Below are positions 4,902-6,932 of a DNA stretch of 6,932 bases, piece after piece (position 1 is the first letter of the stretch; each line of letters starts with the position of its first letter). Source of the stretch: Nanobdellota archaeon (lineage in GTDB: Archaea; Nanobdellota; Nanobdellia; Pacearchaeales; GW2011-AR1); NCBI GenBank assembly GCA_020056045.1, contig JAGVIM010000201.1:1-6932 (forward strand), written 5' to 3'. A program made the translations under genes and the position numbers. The notes under the pieces are model-generated. The model saw only the letters and a list, made by a program, of their open reading frames with translations, did not search any database and had not been told where the DNA came from.

Positions 4902-5246
4902 ATGCCACCAAGTGGATTTAGTCAAGATGCAATAAATGGTTTGCTTGCTTTCGTAAGAGATGCTTATCAAAATACTTTAGATAGATATAAAGGGCAAGAC
5001 TTGACAGAGGAACAAATACTTCAGGAAAGTATAGGGTATTTAGAGGGTGTAGTTAGAACTACAGCTCCTTTTGCAGTTAAAGGAACAGTTTCACCAGAGG
5101 GAATTAAAGGTCTTGCAAAATTTTTAACAACTAATTATAGGGACTTAATAAGAGAGATTCATGAAGGTAAGAAACAAGAAGGTCATGCAATGGAGATTGA
5201 GATAGGGGATATTTCAGAGTATCTAGCTAAATTCAGTCTGCATTAA
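4902..5246 (+). CDS. Small two-repeat helical protein, unknown function
   Basis: 114 residues, soluble, no signal peptide or membrane helix. I do not recognise a named family. It contains an internal duplication. Residues ~7-48 (SQDAINGLLAFVRDAYQ...) and ~64-109 (SPEGIKGLAKFLTTNYR...) align as S-x-(D/E)-x-I-x-G-L-x-x-F-(V/L)-x-x-x-Y-(Q/R)-(N/D), each followed by a charged stretch with a G and ending near a Y-L. This suggests two copies of one helical-hairpin unit. Expression seems tied to the 16-residue leader: the ATG lies one base after the leader stop, and the only Shine-Dalgarno sequence is inside the leader, 14 bases upstream. It is transcribed divergently from the TrmB-like regulator and is that regulator's likeliest target. 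Confidence 0.75.
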   Translation: MPPSGFSQDAINGLLAFVRDAYQNTLDRYKGQDLTEEQILQESIGYLEGVVRTTAPFAVKGTVSPEGIKGLAKFLTTNYRDLIREIHEGKKQEGHAMEIEIGDISEYLAKFSLH

Positions 5247-5248
5247 TC

Positions 5249-5256
5249 TTTTAAAC
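5249..5256 (+). promoter_or_regulatory. TATA box of the phosphatase gene (leaderless)
   Basis: TTTTAAAC, three bases after the upstream stop codon, is centred 24.5 bases before the ATG at 5277. The T-rich stretch 5257-5276 between them could also terminate the upstream transcript. Confidence 0.5.
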
Positions 5257-5276
5257 TTGTTTTTTCTTCTTGTTTT

Positions 5277-5678
5277 ATGAAAATCCTATTTATCTGCAAA
5301 CATAATAAATTTAGAAGTAAGGTTGCAGAAGCTATTTTCAACAAGTTAAATAAAAACAAAAAAATAATTGCAGAAAGTGCAGGTATTATTGGTTCTGAAC
5401 ATTTTACTCCTGAAAGTGTTATTAGGATTTTAAAAGAAAAGGGTTATGGTGTTGCAAGAATGGATGCAAGAAGAGTTGATTCTGTTAAAATTAAGGATTT
5501 TGATATGATTGTTATTGCTGCTGATAATATTAATTCTAGGTTTTTTAAAGATAGTTTTAAAGGAAAGATAATTTGGTGGAAGATAACTGATTGTATTGAT
5601 ACAGATATAGAGGGAATTAAGGAGAGAGTTGATGAAATTGAGAAGAGAATTAAAGAGTTTATTAAAGAATTAAATTAA
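5277..5678 (+). CDS. Low-molecular-weight protein-tyrosine-phosphatase-like / ArsC-fold protein
   Basis: 133 residues, the usual size of this family of cytoplasmic phosphatases that act through a phosphocysteine intermediate. The P-loop is at the N-terminus after the first strand (MKILFICKHNKFRS): Cys7-x5-Arg13-Ser14, with Asn10. AESAGIIGSEHFTPESVIRILKEKG is the typical following segment. The general-acid loop, usually D-P, appears as ITDC with Asp105 the candidate acid. FDMIVIAAD and the amphipathic C-terminal helix complete the fold. The only other cysteine is Cys106, so it lacks the paired resolving cysteines of thioredoxin-linked arsenate reductases, and a phosphatase or related role is likelier than arsenate reduction. 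Its stop TAA overlaps that of the minus-strand gene. Confidence 0.85.
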   Translation: MKILFICKHNKFRSKVAEAIFNKLNKNKKIIAESAGIIGSEHFTPESVIRILKEKGYGVARMDARRVDSVKIKDFDMIVIAADNINSRFFKDSFKGKIIWWKITDCIDTDIEGIKERVDEIEKRIKEFIKELN

Positions 5679-5923
5679 TGAAATCTTCCTAATGCTATTC
5701 TATAATCTTCTCTTTCTATAACTGCTTTTTTATGCATTAATTCATATTTGTTAATTATTGCTTGATGACTTTCTTGACTGTATATTGGACCTATTTTTTC
5801 TAAGCCTTTTATAACTTCTTCAACTATTGTTATATGTCTGTTTAATTGTTTAATTTCAACTAGGATTTGTGATTCTGTTAGATCATTTCTTACTCCTGGA
5901 ATTGATTCTAGTGAAGTTTGCAT
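5675..5923 (-). CDS. Hypothetical helical protein, 82 residues
   Basis: Not recognised. The frame is open to a GTG at 6001 (108 residues), but an ATG at 5923 has a minus-strand TATA box (bases 5945-5952) centred 25.5 bases upstream, exactly the spacing seen for the Nudix gene, so I prefer 5923. The protein starts MQTSLESIPGVRNDLTESQI, is mostly predicted helix, rich in Glu, Lys and Ile, and ends YRIALGRFH. It has no membrane segment and no cysteine. Heptad-like spacing in ILVEIKQLNRHITIVEEVIKGL suggests a coiled coil. It is convergent with the phosphatase gene; the two stop codons share bases 5675-5678 (TTAA). Confidence 0.6.
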   Translation of the reverse strand: MQTSLESIPGVRNDLTESQILVEIKQLNRHITIVEEVIKGLEKIGPIYSQESHQAIINKYELMHKKAVIEREDYRIALGRFH

Positions 5924-5944
5924 TAAGATTTTATTTATTACTTG

Positions 5945-5952
5945 TTTATAAA
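5945..5952 (-). promoter_or_regulatory. TATA box of the 82-residue gene (leaderless)
   Basis: TTTATAAA (palindromic) is centred 25.5 bases before the minus-strand ATG at 5923. If used, it excludes the upstream GTG at 6001 as start. Confidence 0.5.
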
Positions 5953-6014
5953 ATTTTTTATGTGGATTTGTAGAAATAAGTAGTGATTTTTTAAATATCA
6001 CATTACAACAAAAC

Positions 6015-6022
6015 TTATAAAA
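6015..6022 (+). promoter_or_regulatory. TATA box driving the truncated-HIT/HIT transcript
   Basis: TTATAAAA is centred 24.5 bases before the ATG at 6043, the start of the truncated HIT-like ORF, not before the ATG of the intact HIT gene (6161). The transcript therefore probably begins at the short ORF. Confidence 0.55.
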
Positions 6023-6042
6023 TGAATTTGGTTAGTTAATTA

Positions 6043-6159
6043 ATGGTTAATGAGGACTGCATTTTTTGTAAAATTGTAAAAGGAGAAATTCCCTCAAAAA
6101 AGACTTATGATACAGAAAATAAATATAATTTTCTGTCCTGTAAACTATGGGAAGAATAA
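6043..6159 (+). pseudogene. Truncated HIT-like ORF (38 residues) upstream of intact HIT gene
   Basis: MVNEDCIFCKIVKGEIPSKK, then TYDTENKYNFLSCKLWEE and stop. It aligns with the N-terminus of the intact HIT protein that follows (ECIFCKIVRGEIKSDIVYSDDNFIAFLD), including the C-x-x-C zinc pair, up to about FL(S/D), and lacks the rest with the HxHxH catalytic motif. No other frame continues the homology. The ORF has the only well-placed TATA box, and its stop is one base before the ATG of the intact gene. It may be a relic of tandem duplication, now serving as a translated leader that delivers ribosomes to the intact gene, or a very small zinc-binding peptide. Confidence 0.65.
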
Positions 6160-6160
6160 A

Positions 6161-6520
6161 ATGAAACAAGAAGAAAAAGAATGTATTTTCTGTAAGATTG
6201 TTAGGGGCGAGATAAAGTCAGACATAGTTTACAGTGATGATAATTTTATTGCTTTTTTAGATATTAATCCAAAGGCAGAAGGTCATACTGTTATTGTTTC
6301 AAAAAAACATTTTAGAAATTTGCTTGATATGCCAACAACTCTTGGAAATGAAATGTTAGAAGTAGTTAAGAATGTTAGTCTTGATTTGATAAAACAAGGA
6401 AAAGCAGAGGGATTTAATTTAGTTGTTAATAATGAACCTGTTGCCGGGCAGATTGTTTTTCATGCACATATTCATATTCTTCCAAGAAAAAAAGATGATG
6501 GATTGAAAATGTTGGTTTAA
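6161..6520 (+). CDS. HIT family protein (histidine triad nucleotide hydrolase/transferase)
   Basis: 119 residues from the ATG at 6161. HIT proteins cleave or transfer nucleotidyl groups (AMP-lysine, AMP-amino acids, dinucleoside polyphosphates) through a histidine intermediate; cytoplasmic. The sequence shows the N-terminal CIFCKIVRGEI with Cys8 and Cys11 (zinc pair), FIAFLDINPKAEGHTVIVSKKH (His50) and the histidine triad HAHIHIL (His101, His103, His105; the middle one is the nucleophile), ending PRKKDDGLKMLV as usual. An in-frame ATG at 6107 would add 18 residues (MIQKINIIFCPVNYGKNK) unlike the family and overlapping the truncated HIT ORF in another frame; I reject it because homology begins at 6161. 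Translation is probably coupled to the short ORF (TAA-A-ATG). The exact substrate is unknown. Confidence 0.9.
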   Translation: MKQEEKECIFCKIVRGEIKSDIVYSDDNFIAFLDINPKAEGHTVIVSKKHFRNLLDMPTTLGNEMLEVVKNVSLDLIKQGKAEGFNLVVNNEPVAGQIVFHAHIHILPRKKDDGLKMLV

Positions 6521-6568
6521 AAAGATTTAAAAGTCAGGGTTTCTGTTAGAATTTGAAAGAGTGTTGAT

Positions 6569-6572
6569 GGAG
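6569..6572 (+). promoter_or_regulatory. Shine-Dalgarno GGAG of the last gene
   Basis: GGAG ends four bases before the ATG at 6577. This is the only gene here with a conventional Shine-Dalgarno next to its own start. A possible TATA box (TTTAAAAG, 6526-6533) is 47 bases upstream, giving a leader of about 20 bases; alternatively the gene is co-transcribed with HIT. Confidence 0.45.
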
Positions 6573-6576
6573 ATAT

Positions 6577-6916
6577 ATGAATCCAAGTCAATCTAAAAGA
6601 ACACAATCTTTGAATAATGCTTGCTTAGAAAGAGTAACCTTTGAAGGAACTCCTTATTTCTTATATGAGAATAGTCTAGGTGTATTTTGTGCTGTTAAAG
6701 AGATTATTCCTAGTTCTGATGGATTTGGTAGACCTGTTTTTGATGAGGATATTGGAGAACTTGTTCTTGGAGAAGATCTTGCTGAAATTAAATCAAGTTT
6801 TTCTGTAGAAATTGAAGTTTTAAGAGATGATTTTATGCCTTATATTGTTGATGATTTAAGAAGACTTACTAATAAATTTGGAGAAGAATATTTTTCATAC
6901 CAGACTGCTCAGGGTA
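6577..6916 (+). CDS. Unknown protein, 3'-truncated by contig end
   Basis: The frame is open from the ATG at 6577 to the contig end; an in-frame TGA at 6565 fixes this as the only ATG start. 113 residues are genuine, from MNPSQSKRTQSLNNACLERV through GTPYFLYENSLGVFCAVKEI, an acidic middle (FDEDIGELVLGEDLAEI) and RDDFMPYIVDDLRRLTNKF. There is no signal peptide or membrane helix. I do not recognise a family. Any residues after ...YQTAQG (KIGRA) come from sequencing adapter and are not real. Codon use matches the archaeal part. Confidence 0.65.
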
Positions 6917-6932
6917 AGATCGGAAGAGCACA
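6917..6932 (+). other. Illumina TruSeq adapter contamination
   Basis: AGATCGGAAGAGCACA is identical to the first 16 bases of the Illumina TruSeq read-1 adapter and lies exactly at the end. It is an untrimmed library artefact, not genomic sequence. Confidence 0.95.

Noticed and set aside
5924..6001. GTG start at 6001 for the minus-strand hypothetical protein
   Set aside because: A TATA box at 5945-5952 is spaced correctly for the ATG at 5923 and would place the GTG upstream of transcription start.
6107..6160. Upstream ATG for the HIT protein (adds MIQKINIIFCPVNYGKNK)
   Set aside because: Family homology begins at 6161, the extension is unlike any HIT N-terminus, and this stretch is coding for the truncated HIT ORF in another frame.
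6567..6596. Short ORF MEIYESKSI overlapping the start of the last gene
   Set aside because: Nine codons, no promoter or SD of its own, and overlaps the better-supported start at 6577.
1..6932. CRISPR array, tRNA or rRNA genes, complete transposon
   Set aside because: No regularly spaced repeats, no cloverleaf-capable gaps (all intergenic regions are under about 120 bases), and no transposase core domain.

Overview
The window looks like a short metagenomic contig from an AT-rich archaeon, most likely a DPANN lineage (Pacearchaeota/Woesearchaeota-like; this placement is inference). Three things support it. A/T-rich TATA boxes lie about 24-29 bases upstream of most start codons, the spacing of archaeal leaderless transcripts. 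There is a TrmB-family regulator. The genes are short, tightly packed and very A+T-rich. Both contig ends are suspect. The last 16 bases are the start of the Illumina TruSeq adapter. The first ~200 bases are much richer in G+C (83 of 200 by hand count, against 42 of the next 200) and encode a bacterial-looking MacB-type permease fragment that breaks into an archaeal-looking gene, so a chimeric join is likely.

Layout: 1-~205 is the permease fragment. ~203-658 is a membrane-anchored protein with four tandem two-cysteine repeats, 5'-truncated at the junction. 773-1696 is a tRNA-dihydrouridine synthase carrying an apparent 54-bp in-frame insertion. 1734-2180 is a Nudix-like protein with a degenerate box. 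2208-4034 is glycyl-tRNA synthetase with an unusual ~110-residue N-terminal extension containing a perfect 27-bp tandem repeat. 4036-4776 (minus) is the TrmB-family regulator, convergent with glyS. 4777-4833 is a compact divergent promoter with a palindromic operator candidate. 4834-5246 holds two tiny leader ORFs and then a 114-residue two-repeat protein. 5277-5678 is a low-molecular-weight phosphatase-like protein, whose stop overlaps that of a small minus-strand gene (5675-5923). 6043-6159 is a truncated HIT-like ORF placed directly before an intact HIT gene (6161-6520). 6577 to ~6916 is an unknown gene cut by the contig end.

The core genes are housekeeping: tRNA modification (Dus), tRNA charging (GlyRS), nucleotide/phosphoester chemistry (Nudix, HIT, LMW phosphatase). 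They appear to be transcribed mostly one by one from their own leaderless promoters rather than as an operon.

The most interesting signals are linked. (a) An exact 24-bp repeat with a GCTTTA-GGAGG-TAAAGC hairpin occurs in dus and again at 4874, in the same reading frame both times (LALGGKAS). (b) In dus it lies inside a 54-bp segment bounded by a 10-bp direct repeat, like a small insertion element that landed in frame. (c) At 4834-4904 it forms the end of a 16-residue leader peptide in a chain of ORFs separated by a single base (stop-N-ATG). The same stop-A-ATG junction links the truncated HIT ORF to the full HIT gene. This suggests reinitiation-coupled expression in a mostly leaderless genome, and an in-frame palindromic element family analogous in principle to Rickettsia palindromic elements.
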